Source: Theodoxus fluviatilis (lineage: Eukaryota > Mollusca > Gastropoda > Cycloneritida > Neritidae). From it: 32,500 nucleotides of DNA. The notes under the pieces were generated by a model that worked only from the letters and a program-made list of their open reading frames with translations, searched no databases and was not told where the DNA came from. A program made the translations under genes and the position numbers. Location of the stretch: NCBI GenBank assembly GCA_034096865.1, contig JAWQFJ010016779.1:5001-37500 (forward strand), in the 5' to 3' direction. This document shows, piece after piece, positions 10,974 to 22,622 of this stretch (position 1 is its first letter; each line of letters opens with the position of its first letter).

Positions 10974-11271
10974 CGGATAAAAAGCAACCCGGGTTCAACT
11001 GTAGACAATTTTGTCGAAATTGTTGTGCTTCGATTCATCTCGATCAATTCAAGTGACATCATTCATAGAGTGTATGTATACGGTGTTGCGTGTTTGCAAT
11101 CGATAAGCATTTTTCGACAGTGTATGTCCAGAAATAACCTATACACCTACTCACTCCTCAAAATATACAAATGAACACTCGATCAGCAACTACTTCCGTG
11201 TACGTACACTTTTCCATTCTCGGACCCTGAGAAGCACATTAACGGCACTGCCGTCTATCAGCGGCATCCCT

Positions 11272-11453
11272 ATTGGCACGGTCTCCGCCATTTTAGTACA
11301 TCCGGGCCTCTGCAGCGGGACGCTGCGAGGGAGCTCCGGAGATCCCTCGGCCTCCCTCCTTCACGGCGAGTGCCTCCTTATGAGCGAGAAACGTAGGCAA
11401 CGCCTAGCCGTCGTGATTCTCTCGAGATTCTGCGCCTAACAAACGCGCCCCAG
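11272..11453. promoter_or_regulatory. CpG-rich patch with YY1-like and CCAAT-like motifs
   Basis: About 20 CpGs fall in roughly 190 bp, clearly denser than the flanks. CCGCCATTTT at 11285-11294 reads AAAATGGCGG on the minus strand, which matches the YY1 consensus. ATTGG at 11272-11276 is an inverted CCAAT. It may be an unmethylated promoter-like island, but no confident gene start lies beside it. It ends in the right member (11434-11453) of the inverted pair that begins at 10719. Confidence 0.25.
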
Positions 11454-12068
11454 ATTTCAACGCCTCCAACCTGACAAGGGGAGATTCGTGGAAGAGGTTC
11501 ATTTTTTTTCTTTTCCCTTGGTTAGCTGTCAGCCGGTGGTACCCATAAGGTGGAGTGCTGACATCTGGTGACATTTTGAAGCAGCGCGCTCCTTCAGTTC
11601 GCTGCAGCGACCAGGAAGCTGTCAACATGGCTGACAATTAGGTCGCCTGTAGCAGTTTGGAATTAATTAACTAAGATTTATCTTCTGGAGAAATGACTGC
11701 TCCAGTGAGTTGTAGCTGTTCATTTTGAGAGAGGTGATGTCCACCGTAGTGTATGTAGAACGATAATCCTGGAGTTTGTTAAATTTAGTGCAACGCTCCA
11801 GAACGCCAGTCGTAATACAAGTGCAGTCGGCAGTTGTTTTCGGGACGTTGATGCACCAGTCGTATCATGAAATGTGTGGTCTGTGCACGACTTGCATTGC
11901 CATGGAATGGCTGCATCATGTTGTGGGCCATGAACAGCGAAATGGCTTCTGCCTTCACGGTGCCCGAACCACGGAGTTAGGGTCACAATGTTTTTTCATT
12001 CCTTTGCAAAAAATCATTGTCTTTTGTGTAGAGTCCGGTGATTTCTCTCTGCGTTCCTGTGTTTCATT
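11454..12068. other. No gene recognised
   Basis: Open frames here (minus 11720-11986; plus from 11776) carry no recognisable domain and run into simple repeats. Confidence 0.5.
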
Positions 12069-12139
12069 GTCCGTCTGTCCGTCTGTCCGTCCGTCCGTCC
12101 GTCCTTCCACGTTTCTTTCTTTTTGCCTCTGTGTGTGTG

Positions 12140-12171
<32 letters not shown>

Positions 12172-12350
12172 TGTGTATGTCTGTGTGTGTAGCCGTGTGT
12201 CTTTCTAGATCTCTGTGTGTATGTGTGTGTGTGTGTGCGTGCGCGCACGTTTGCCTGTCCGTAAGCGTATGTGTGTGTCTGTGCGTATGAATGTATGTGC
12301 GTGTCCGTGCGAATATGTTTGTGTATGTTTCTTTGTCTGTGCGCGCGTAT
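12069..12350. repeat. Compound (GTCC)n, (GT)n, (GTGC)n microsatellite
   Basis: GTCC/GTCT units (12069-12105) are followed by several GT runs, GTGC variants and degenerate TGTG to about 12350. The Thr/His or Cys/Val frames through it are repeat artefacts. Confidence 0.93.
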
Positions 12351-14063
12351 AGGTGTGAAGAGCATTCATTGTACCTGCCTCCTCTATGTAATGAAGGATG
12401 CACAAGCACACTGGCAAAGACAATCACATTAAAACCAAGTCTTGTTTTTGGAGTTGTTTTCATTGTCACTAACGTCTCACAGCAGCTTCATTTGCTGAAG
12501 ACACCTATTTCCTTCAATCGGGATTGCGAATTCATTGTACAATGGACCATTTACATCTGAGCGGATGACATATGAATGTCAGCAGTGAGAAAGGTATTCC
12601 CCACTGCATGTCAATTTCAGCCTACAAAATAGTTTACCACTTCGAAAATGAAGATATGCAGCGTGCATTTTACTATTTTCTCTTGGAATGTGCGTGGTAC
12701 CTTTTCAAGGGCGATAAGTCACGGATACAAAAACCTCGACCGAGAGCACTGGATAACATTTTAGGACAAGTCGTTTTCCAGAAACTAAGACAAATTCACG
12801 ACGGCGATAATTTGACGGAGTTTGGTGGTAATTTGTCTGAGTGGGGTCTATGATAGAACCTGGCACTCCCTTCACTTCACAGCCATAATAAACAGCTCCC
12901 ACGTACCTCCATTACATCGCCATTAACTTCAATATTCATAGACATTCCAGATTCCGCACCGTCAGTCAAGCACAGTGGATGATACGACTCGGGGCCGAGA
13001 ACTGGAATAGGTGGAGGGGGTTGTTTGAACAGGAAACGAACAAACGCTGCATATCTTCTCCTGCTCCTCCTCTGGTCAGCTTTTGGTGACGAGCGTCGGA
13101 TAGCTCGCACAGTTCAGCCTGCCCTCAGTTTCCTCACACCACCCATCACGTACCGTAATACCTAAGTATGCGCGCGCATCTGCCCCAAGCTTTCTCAAGT
13201 CGCCGACCCATTCAGCGGGAAAAGGGTGGGCTGAGCAGAAGTACCGTAGACGTCTGAATGAGTCTTGTTTACTCAGCTTACAGAGTTTCCTGGCAGAAAT
13301 TTGCCCCTCCACAATGGCTGTACTGCAGTCAGGCCGCTAATCGAGCAGAGAGAGACTCTCACCAAACACACACACACTCACGAGACCCTGCCACGAAGGG
13401 CAGAGAAGGGTTGTTGATCTGGCAGAGCAAATAAGCAGAATGTCTCCCACTGAAAATCCTATCAGCTGAAAGACTGGTTCCAGTCAGACTGCCGCCAGAC
13501 GTTGTGAAGACGAGACCTCTGGCGTTCCATGCCGGTAAAAGCCATTTTTGCTTCTGTCATTTTCTTGAATTGTGATGGCCACGATAAGCAGTGGTGTGGT
13601 GACCACGTGCATGCCACAATGGAGTACTCGTGTCATCTGTCCCGGTAACTGCTGTCACCGAACGTCATTTCGAAACAGACCGTCATGAGAGCGTTTTTAG
13701 ACTCCATGATCCCGGAATCAATTCATCAGTGTGGAGCTATTGACGTTGCGTATTGCCGTCGCATTGTTGCTCTCCAATCGATTGACATTCATCAAACACA
13801 AGGTTGTCGCCAAAATCATCATCGATGCAGATGAGTGTTATTTGGAACTTGCTGGCACTGTTATTTCCCCTCTATCGATCCAGTAGGTAAACAAAATCAT
13901 CCACGACTGAGTCAATTCAAATCGAATGGAACGCACAGATGAACTGTTGTCTCACGTTGACAAAATGTGCGAGAAGAGTGTGCAGAATTCGAGACAAAGA
14001 GGGTGGATTAGAAGGTAAGATAAAGCAATAATTCACACTCAACCCAACTCAACCCTAAAAGAG
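12351..14063. other. No gene recognised
   Basis: Two short minus-strand frames (12877-13110 and 13076-13312) overlap in different phases and resemble no family I know. The rest is mixed sequence. Confidence 0.5.
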
Positions 14064-14098
<35 letters not shown>

Positions 14099-14132
14099 CG
14101 CGTGTGTGTGTGCATGTGTCTCTGTCTGTGTG
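14064..14132. repeat. (GT)n-(CG)n-(GT)n potential Z-DNA tract
   Basis: About 13 GT units, six CG units, then more GT. The long strict purine-pyrimidine alternation with a central CG core is the classic Z-forming composition. Confidence 0.92.
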
Positions 14133-14289
14133 TGTATGTGTGTACTTCGAAGATTACGCTCCTATTTCAAGGGCAAATAAAGTATGAAAAATGCTGCAAT
14201 CTTTTATCTGCTTTTACTGCATCATAACTTTGAAACGACGATAAATGAAAAAATCGACACTCTCTTTTCACAACAACCTATCAACGTTT

Positions 14290-14402
14290 ACTCATTCGTT
14301 CATTCATTCATTCGTCCATTCGTTCATTCGTTCATCCATTCGTTCATTATTTGTTCATTAATGCATTCATTATTCATTCATTCATTCATTCTCTCTCTCT
14401 CT
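14290..14402. repeat. Imperfect (ATTC)n repeat ending in (CT)n
   Basis: ATTC/GTTC/ATCC tetranucleotide variants with short interruptions, ending in about six CT units. Confidence 0.9.
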
Positions 14403-15724
14403 TCGTGATTAACTTCGTGGTTACTTTCAACGTGGTATTTCGTTACCATGAATTGATTGTAACATGTGTTGTTGTGTGAATTTTGTGTGGGATAGAGGGT
14501 GGGTTGTGGGTAGGGGTGGGGAATGGGATTGAATTTGTTTGTTTGTTTTCTTGTTCATGAATTTCTCTTGAAAAATAAAGTTTAATCAATACAGTTTTAA
14601 ATCAATCTCTCTCGTCATCACGTCATGTTGTCAAAAGAACGCTCCCATACGAATATTCCTAAGAGTTTCTGAGGCGGAGATGAACGCTCGCCAGGTGGGG
14701 TTTGTTGCCAGACAAACAGCCTGAGGCCGAAACATTTAGTCATGTGGATGGCCTGCACCTCGTTCCTGGAGGAGGAGTTGACGGCAGTCTACCCACAGTG
14801 GCTCCGTCAGACCCCGATACCATCTCCCCTCTGCCCTGGCTGCCTGCCCTGTTTGGCGCTGTGCAGACCTCTCTGTCTGCCTTTCAGGCCCATCAAGGCC
14901 TCACGCTTGTCAATTAGCTGGATGTCCTGTACTCCACCTGTCTCCTTCACCTGTTCCCTGCCTTGATATTCATGGAAGCCTCCCCTCTCCCCACGCTCCC
15001 TCAGCATCCCGACCTCAGTTCTTTGTTCTCTTGTTTGCTGTTCTGCCCCGATCTTGTCGTCTGGATGACTCCCCGTGCTCCCCTTTCTTTGGTTTCTTCA
15101 GCGTTCCGACACTGACATTGCCATGTGCCATGTATCCTTCCCTTGTTGCTTGATCGGGATGAAATGGAGTCTTGTTCCTTTGCCCTGATGGCTTTAATGA
15201 GTGCAGACATGGCTTTCTGAGCTCCTGCGGTCTACTTCCCTCTCCTGTAGTGCAGCCACCTGTCGGATTTCAGTGTTTACCTCGGGGATGCCTGCAAGCT
15301 ACTGTTTCTATCAGCACTCTCCCCCCGCAATTCTCTTTCATCAGTGTCCGCATCTACGCCAGCGATTGATGGATGCCCCTCCCCTTACACCGTAATCTGG
15401 AAACTTGAGGGATAAAGGTCCCGTTTTAAGCACTGATGTACCATCATCGCTGATGCTTAGCAGCCCTCTCTATCTCTCCAGTGACCATCAGGCAATATTC
15501 CACATCTGTGTTCCTAGTTGCATAGGAATGTGGGTTTTCAAAGGCTGACCGTACCGTCCATCTCTCTGTTTTCTTCATTTGTCTCATTCACACATGCCTT
15601 AGTAAGTACAATGCATTGTTGACACGCTGAAAGCTACTTTAGTGGTTCCCCTTTATGTGCCGTATCTGCAATCTACCTGTACAACCCTCAGGCTAGCACG
15701 CCGCGTCCTACTTCACCTCTTGTC
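14403..15724. other. No gene recognised
   Basis: G/T-rich sequence (14470-14560) precedes an AATAAA at 14574-14579, which could be a plus-strand polyadenylation signal of a transcript or old retroelement. The following 14.7-15.4 kb is C/T-leaning with short overlapping frames and no recognisable domain. Confidence 0.4.
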
Positions 15725-16960
15725 CCCATTTCCAACATTTTTACCAGTTCCCTCACCCCACCTTGTTTTCTCCCTCACTCTGGTTTCCCCATCCCCCTCA
15801 CTCTACCTTGTTTTCCCCTCCCCCTCACTCTACCTTGTTTCCCCCTCCCCTCCACTCCATCTTGTTTCCCCCTCCAACTCACTCCACCTTGTTTCCCCCT
15901 CCCCCTCACTCCACCTTATTTCCTCCTCCCCTTCCCCCTCCCCCCACTTTGTTTCCCCCTCTCCCCCACTTAATCTTGTTTCCCCCTCCTCTCTCTCCAC
16001 CTTGTTTCCCCCTCCCCCTCACTCCACCTTGTTTCCCCCTCCCTCTCACTCCACCTTGTTTCCTCCTCCCCCCCTCCCCCTCACTCAACTTTGTTTCACC
16101 CTCTCCCCCACTACATCTTGTTTCCCCTTCCCCTCACTCCACCTTGTTTCCCCCTCCTCACTCCACCTTGTTTTCCCCTCCCCCTCACTCCACCTTGTTT
16201 CCCCTTCCCCTCACTCCACCTTGTTTCCCCCTCCCCCTCACTCCACCTTATTTCCCCCTCCCCTTCACTCCACCTTGTTTCCCCTTCCCTCTCTCCCCAC
16301 CATCTCCTCCCCCCCCCCTCCCCCTCACTTCACCTTGTTTCCCCCTCTCCCCCACTCCATCTTGTTTTCCCCTCCCCCTCACTCCACCTTGTTTCCCCCT
16401 CCCCTCACTCCACTTTGTTTTCCCCTCCCCCTTGCACCACCTTGTTTCCCATTCCCTCTCCCCCACCTTTCCCCCCCTCCCCCCTCACTCCACCTTGTTT
16501 CCCCCTCCCCCTCACTCCACCTTGTTTCCCCCTCCCCGTCACTCCACCTTGTTTCCCCCTCCCCCTCACTCCATCTTGTTTCCCCGTCCCCGTCACTCCA
16601 CCTTCTTTCCCTCTCCACCTCACTCCACCTTGTTTCCCCCTCCCTCTCCCCCCACTTTTCCCCCCTCCCCCTCACTCCATCTTGTTTCCTCCTCCCCCTC
16701 ACTTCACCTTGTTTCCCCCTCCCCCTCACTCCACCCTCTTTCCCCCTCCCCCTCACTCCATCTTGTTTCCCCCTCCTCCCCTCCCCCCCCCCTCCCCTCA
16801 CTCCACTTTGTTTTCCCCTCCCCCACACTCCATCTTGTTTCCCCCTCCCCCTCACTCTATCTTATTTCCTCCTTCCCCTCACTCCACCTTCTTTCCCCCT
16901 CCCCCTCACTCCACCCAGTTCCCCCCCCCCCCCTCACTCCACCTTGTTTTCCCCTAACCC
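15725..16960. repeat. 27-bp polypyrimidine minisatellite, about 45 units
   Basis: The core CTCCACCTTGTTTCCCCC plus CTCCCCCTCA recurs with a period near 27 bp for about 1.2 kb. Variants include CATCTTG, TTCCTCC and length changes in the C runs. The strand is almost pure C+T, so its complement is G+A-rich with repeated G runs, compatible with triplex or G-quadruplex formation. Because 27 is divisible by three and the unit lacks stops, frames of about 290-450 codons stay open in all three plus-strand phases; none shows protein-like composition. Confidence 0.95.
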
Positions 16961-18169
16961 CGAGTCCTCCCAGACTTCTTCAAGTCTCCAACCCCACCTC
17001 TGACCTTTGTTTTTTTAAAAACAGCAATTCATTTGCATGATGCACTCTTCGCTCCCTCCAACCTCGACCTCTTTGTCCCACCCTGTCCCTCTCCTGCCCC
17101 ATCCTCCCTCTACCCCCCCCCCCCCCCCCTTCCCTCCAGTTCTCTCTTCTAAATCCCTTCCATTCTCTCTGTTTATCACTCGCTCTTCCTGCAAACCCCC
17201 AACCCTTTCCCTCCCTTCTCCCTCTTTCATCAAGGCCTTCCTATAACCCAGTCTTCATCTGTCCCATCACAAGAGGATTTATCTTGGCGGTGTATTGCGC
17301 CTGCCCGAACCCATAAACATCCTTTTCTCGTTAGGGTGACCTGGAGGGCCCGAGGTTATGGTGAAACAAATGGAGACATGCCATACATTTCTGGGTCATG
17401 AACGAGAGACACGAATCCCGGGGAGTTAAGAAGAAATGATTCCTTTCAGGAAACCTGTGATGAGATAAAAACAAAAATTTCACATTGCACCCGAGCAACA
17501 TTCATTATTTCATTTCTCAAGACAAGTGAGCAAAGCAATGTTTTTGATGGCATGTGGGCACGAAAACAATCTACTGGATAAAAAAGATAACAGGTTGCTG
17601 GCAGAGGGGGAAGGTGACTGCTGCGGCGATTCTCAAGAGTGAAAGGTCTAGTGTTCGCTGGATGCTCCTCCAATCTGCAGTGACAATATTGGGAAAGGCG
17701 GTAAACAGGCAAAACTCGCTTTTCATCTTTGTGGGAGAAAGAGGCCTGTCTCTGGATGAGACCGCATACTGGAACTGTGCAGAAGCTGGAAGTGCGCAGC
17801 AGAAATAGTTCTTAGACGACGATTTTGCAAATGTTGTTTTGGTCCGTTACCTAGGGAGGACACAGTTAGTAGCGATAACTTGTGGATTTGCTACTGCCTC
17901 TTTATTCATGCCGTATTCTGTCCATTGGCCAACGCAATGGAAGGATGATAATCGCACTGCAGCAGTTGTAACTACACCGGGTAGTTGTGGATTGCACTGC
18001 CCATCCTTGAACATTTTACTCTCTGATAAATCGTTTAAACAATAACAATATTTGAGTCTTGCATTAGTAAATGAGTTAGACCCAGTTTCATGTATTGTCC
18101 TGCTTGCAGCTGAGAAAGCCAAGTTCATTCGGTTTTTCCGTAAACGTTTCATCATTAAAAAGGAACAAC

Positions 18170-18170
<1 letters not shown>
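16961..18170. other. No gene recognised; C-rich start, then mixed sequence
   Basis: 16961-17240 is still C/T-rich, with a 17-base C run at 17113-17129. The rest has short frames only. No domain, RNA gene or element end was seen. Confidence 0.5.

Positions 18171-18208
<38 letters not shown>
18171..18208. repeat. (TC)n microsatellite
   Basis: Nineteen TC units, followed by a C/A-rich stretch. Confidence 0.97.
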
Positions 18209-18210
<2 letters not shown>

Positions 18211-19040
18211 GGGCCCCCCTCCACCCACCCCCACCCCTTTCATTACAGTCCCACCCTTCATAAATGCTAAGGATTTTTGTTTCCACAACCAAGTCATAGA
18301 CTTCCCATAGGGGATTTTGCTCGAGCGTAAGCATCTCGTCTTCTTGCCCAGGAATCCCATTGCAAGAAAAACACCGGGGAAAACAGGGGGTAGCTGTGAG
18401 TGCGGCACATCAAGCCATATACTTCCACACTAACAGACAGCGGGAATGCGATCTGCTCTCGATTACGCTCAGGAGCTCGAAGAAGAAAGCGGCCATTTTT
18501 CAGTATGGCTGCGACCACCTTGTCTCTTCTGGAAGGGGGTTGGTGAGGTGGGGAATGAAATGGGAATGCGGGGGAGGGTTGGGGGTGAAGAAGGGAGTGG
18601 GGGGGGGGGGGGGGTGAGAGGTGAAGATGTGGCTGTCGCAGCCTCCACCCCTACCCCTGTCAGGGATGACGATGTGCTGTTTCCATGGAAATCCGAATCG
18701 TCCAGGCGTGGGGGTGAAGATGGTTCATGCTTCATTGCACGCATGGAAATTTGAAAGTGATCTGAACGGGCCAGCTGTCCAAAGCCCAGACATCCGCAAC
18801 CTCACGGCGCCAGGTTGGTCCAAGGGTCATGGGGGACGTGCCTGGCAGGACAGGGATAGGGGTGGGGGTGGGGTTTCAGGGGGTAGGAGGGGGAGAGAAA
18901 GCGGAATTGAGATGTTGAGATCATACAGAGGTGTAGACGGGAAAGGGGGCGGGGAGGGATTATGTGTGAGAAAATGGGAGGAGAATGGGGAGGAGAGGCT
19001 GGAAGCGGACTTACAAAGCCGCGAAACTGGATTAGATAGA
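18209..19040. other. No gene; G-rich stretches
   Basis: Plus-strand G-rich segments at 18536-18615 (ending in a 16-base G run at 18599-18614) and 18836-19000 could form G-quadruplexes. Open frames across them are low-complexity Gly/Arg or Pro/Ser. Confidence 0.5.
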
Positions 19041-19044
19041 AGTA

Positions 19045-19290
19045 TTTGACTGCATGGCCGAGCCCTGTCGACAATCCCGCCGTCGTCTCTGAAAGAGTCA
19101 CGAAGATGAATGGTGATGAATGGATTGTTAAGGCCTTTCGGTCTTTGTAGGCTATGCAAAGCCTTTGACTGCATCACCTGAGCCGGCTGGAGTAAGACCA
19201 AGTTCAGTCCCGATTTCCCTGCTTATTCACCCTTTACGAATCGCGTAGCGAGACCTGGGGATGACTTCCTTACCCACAATCCACAGGGAA
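19045..19290 (+). repeat. Dispersed repeat family, copy B
   Basis: CTTTGTAGGCTATG at 19143-19156 and, about 80 bp later, TACGAATCGC plus CTTACC and CCACAGGG match copy A at 9370-9722 in order and orientation. TTTGACTGCAT followed by GAGCC occurs twice (19045 and 19164), about 119 bp apart, suggesting an internal duplication. The element class is unknown. Confidence 0.6.
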
Positions 19291-19392
19291 TGCGACAGTG
19301 AAAACTCGTTGGAACAACTAGAATAGTAATAGCGTTACATGCGTTTATTATTTAGACAGAAAGTTTGGGATATTTCATAAAGTAAAGGTGTG

Positions 19393-19432
19393 GTTTATAC
19401 AGCGACTCGTCATCCATGTCTGGTCTCAAATA
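19393..19432 (-). repeat. Fragment of an L2-type retroelement 3' tail
   Basis: On the minus strand, TTTGAGACCAGACA, then AGTCGCTGTATAAA parallels TTTGAGACCCAGACA, then AGTCGCTATATAAA at 23150-23187. The TATAAA-type ending follows an AGCG hairpin-like segment, as in L2 and its SINE partners. Only the tail is recognisable. Confidence 0.5.
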
Positions 19433-21087
19433 CTTTAATGTAAATGTATGCAGGAGAATCCCATGCTTTGCCTGTAGTGTTCATTTGAGCGGAGTTTTGA
19501 TAATGTCTGAATTATTCGTACTGAGAGCATGATTCCTAAACAGATTTCCGTATAAGAAACCGGTTTATGTCACAATTAATATTGCATGCCCGGGGAAATG
19601 ACATGAACAGGGTAGAAGATATTTGTCAAGAAACGCAGGGAGTAGTGGTTAGGTTAGGGGGCGAGGAGTATAGACAAGGTATAGTGACAGGTAGATAGAG
19701 GGGAGTTTAGAACTGGTGGTCAAATAAAAATAGGGGCTGCTGGTGGAAGTTTGGGCATTACTTCTTAACCCAGTGGAATCCTGAACTGTGGATCCGTCTT
19801 CCATCCTGACTCCATCAACACCATGTATCCAGACAGGCAATACTTCACACTGTCTTCCCCCCAAGGCGTCTCTCTAATCCTCAGCTTCTGCCCTGTGACC
19901 TTCGCCGTCACGGGAACTGGAGAAGCTGCGGACAGAAAGGATTTCGCGCTTCAATGGCTGCGAAGGAAAACTGGCATGGAGACCGTCGTTCGAACCCATG
20001 TCTTTTGCTGCGGAAAGCGCGGCAAGGTCTCCATGGTGACGGCATCCCGGCGAGAGGGGTGCCCCGGGAGGGAAGTTCCATGCTGCCAGAGAGGAATGTC
20101 CTCCTTTTTATGGGGCGGGGTATTAATTTCCAGAGAGCGCCACTGCCCCGTGGCGAATGAGCGAAATCACTCAATGAAGCGTGGCGATGCTGGCAGATGG
20201 GGAGACATTATGCGGAGGACCTGGTGGGACATTGTCTCCTGGACCCAAAGCTCTAAGTCCCCGTGGGCGGGGGGCCGGGAGGAAACGGGTTTATCAAGTC
20301 ATCTGGCCATCAGCCCCCTCCCCTCCCCTTTCCTTTCTCCCTGTCCCCAGCACCACCCACTAAAGATGGGGTAGGATCTTCTGGGCTGCCGGTCAAATGG
20401 GACGCGGCCTGGGAGGAGATGCTGTCTGGAAAATAAATGAGCAGTTGCTTTCAGCATGGGGCTCACGCCGTCGACGGCAGGGTCCAAGGTAGATCATTGG
20501 GTTTCTGACAAGCAGGTTTCTCCCTTCGGCCGAGACTTTCCCGCTGTCAGCGGGTATTCTGATTTCATTGTTGCTGATGACCTGTTGTCCTTTTGGTTCC
20601 AATGTGATTTGTCATTAGGGGCTCCGGTGAAAGTCCCCCGATAACTGGACTTGAGCCAGCGTGCGAAAACGAGACGTCTTTAATGACCGGACGCCCAAGA
20701 ATTCACGCGATCTTTCATTTCGTTATCCATCTCTTCGTCTATCTTGCCTCTTAATTTTTAAGGGACTTTCATCTTTTCACTGATTCATAAGTGTAAAAAA
20801 AGTTTCTTGTCAGTAAGATCACCTTCAGTATATGTATAGATTCACTGATCCAAACTCAACTTTTTTTTCTTTCTCCCAAACACACCTTTTAGTTGTGGGA
20901 AAATTCTTTCAGCCTCAAGGGGCAATTTTTTACGCCTGAATTTGTTTTCCTCAGCCTTATGGGATGCCCCCACCTCCCTTCCCCATTCCTCTTTCTTTGC
21001 ACCTGTTAACTACAGCCTCATGCAGATTTATGGGTGGCCTCATGACACGAACGACAGTCCACTTCACATACATCATGGCGGAACAAG
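19433..21087. other. No gene recognised
   Basis: The longest frame (plus 19823-20374) begins at an ATG but has no domain-like pattern and overlaps equally open frames on the other strand. I consider it chance. Confidence 0.45.
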
Positions 21088-21308
21088 AGTGGAGGGAGGT
21101 GGGGTGAGGGGTGAGGGGTAACAAAGTGGAGGGGCAGAGTAGTCTGGCTGAAGGCGAGTGAAGACAAGAGTCAAGATAAGACAGGGAATAGAGAAAAGGA
21201 AGGAGATTGGGAGGGGCGGAAGGAGAGGGGGGTGCGAGAAAGGGGAAGGAGTGGGGTGGGGTGAGGTGAGGAGGAGGTACGAGGGAGGGGGAAGAGGGAG
21301 TGGAGACG
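21088..21308. repeat. Purine-rich low-complexity tract
   Basis: About 220 bp of mainly G and A on the plus strand, with GGGGTGAGG-type runs. Potential G-quadruplex or triplex DNA. It lies just upstream of the RNase H LINE insertion. Confidence 0.75.
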
Positions 21309-21422
21309 TCCTGTGAACGTTTGGTGGACAAAAGATTACTGGTCATCCAGTGGTGAATGAAACTGTAGGGGATGGAGGAGGTGGAGTATGTGATGTTATG
21401 TCAAGGGGTGAATTCGTGGATG

Positions 21423-22622
21423 AGAATGATGACAGGAGCCATGCGCAGTACCCCCATTACTGCTCTAGAGACTGCCACAGGTCTGCAACCCCTTGATGAC
21501 AGAAAGAACATCAAGGTGCTGACACAAGCAGCAAAGTTCAAACGCCTCCAAAATCATCCCATGCATGAAAGAATGAGCATGCCAACAAAAGGGAGGCTCA
21601 AAAGATCCAGCTTTATCAACCAGAGCAGGATACTTGAGAGAAGAGACCCAGAACTGTTGGACCACAACCCAACACCAATACCAACAACAACATCTGTCCC
21701 CTCATGGGAAAGACTGAAATTCCCAACCATCAGAGATAACATTCCAGGCATTGGGAAGAAAGGCACACAGTCAGACCACGAGAGGAAGTCATTGACCTTA
21801 GAGCTCATCCAATCTACCTACCCTGAAGATCAGTGGACACACGCCTATACGGATGGGTCTGCCGCAGAAGCAACGAGGGATGGAGGAGGAGGCGTGTATA
21901 TCAGGTACACCGGGTACGAGACCCACATCCCCATAGCACCGGGCAGATACTCCATCAACTTCAGAGCAGAGGCAGAGGCCCTGAGAACGGCAGCGGCCCA
22001 CTTACTGGATCACCGAGATGCGACACACCAGCACGTGGTCATCTTCACTGATGCTTTGTCTGTGCTGAACGCACTCCAGAACCCTCGCAAGAAGAAACTG
22101 AATGAATTTGCAGCCACTCTGTCTGAGCTGGCCGCACAGGTGACACTGACACTCCAATGGATTCCTGCACACTGTGGAGTGCATGGAAATGAGACGGCTG
22201 ACAGACTGGCCAGGGAAGGTGGCCAGCTGGACCAGGAAGATGTCTCTTATGCAGAAGAGAAGACCATCATCAAGGCTCTGTTTCAGAAAAAGTGGCGCCA
22301 GCAACATCCGAACTACAACCAAAATGACAGCTACCACTTTATGAACAGAGCTGACCAAGCCATTCTGTTCAGACTCCGAACAGGACACAACAAATTGCCG
22401 GCACATATGTTCCACAAGTTCAAAGTCGGTCAAACAGACAGATGTTCTTGCGACACTGCCTCGATGACCGGTGAACACCTTCTCCAAGACTGCCCCCACC
22501 ATGATGCCCTCAGAAGAGCCACGTGGCCAGACCCAATACCAGTGAGGAGTAAACTATATGGCAACCTGGAGGAGCTACGGAGAACAGATGCATTTGTGCG
22601 GGCGACTGGCGCAATCATCTAG
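21423..22622 (+). CDS. LINE ORF2 C-terminal part: RNase H plus zinc-binding tail
   Basis: RNase H removes the RNA strand of RNA:DNA hybrids during LINE reverse transcription. The frame opens at 21372, but its first 17 codons are genomic flank, so that ATG is fortuitous. With residues counted from it, the catalytic set is complete: D161 (YTDGSA), E200 (FRAEAEAL), D227 (VIFTDAL), H267 (WIPAHCGVHGNETAD) and D277. A CxCx8Hx4C zinc-binding pattern follows at 358-374 (CSC to HLLQDC). The reverse transcriptase and endonuclease domains are missing, so the copy cannot move alone. There is no stop or frameshift in 400 codons, indicating a young insertion. Confidence 0.88.
   Translation, partial: RMMTGAMRSTPITALETATGLQPLDDRKNIKVLTQAAKFKRLQNHPMHERMSMPTKGRLKRSSFINQSRILERRDPELLDHNPTPIPTTTSVPSWERLKFPTIRDNIPGIGKKGTQSDHERKSLTLELIQSTYPEDQWTHAYTDGSAAEATRDGGGGVYIRYTGYETHIPIAPGRYSINFRAEAEALRTAAAHLLDHRDATHQHVVIFTDALSVLNALQNPRKKKLNEFAATLSELAAQVTLTLQWIPAHCGVHGNETADRLAREGGQLDQEDVSYAEEKTIIKALFQKKWRQQHPNYNQNDSYHFMNRADQAILFRLRTGHNKLPAHMFHKFKVGQTDRCSCDTASMTGEHLLQDCPHHDALRRATWPDPIPVRSKLYGNLEELRRTDAFVRATGAII

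Noticed and set aside
10711..11461. hAT target-site duplication around the CAGGG inverted pair
   Set aside because: The flanking 8-mers AATGTTTC and ATTTCAAC do not match, so the hAT call was not made.
12877..13312. Two overlapping minus-strand frames that could be exons of one gene
   Set aside because: Different phases without a convincing splice pair, and no recognisable family.
15642..17040. Very long Pro/Ser/Leu-rich open frames (up to about 450 codons)
   Set aside because: All three plus-strand phases stay open because the 27-bp pyrimidine unit lacks stops and is a multiple of three. Composition simply follows the repeat.
19823..20374. 183-codon plus-strand frame starting with ATG
   Set aside because: No recognisable domain, equally long frames overlap on other phases and strands, and the composition is not protein-like.
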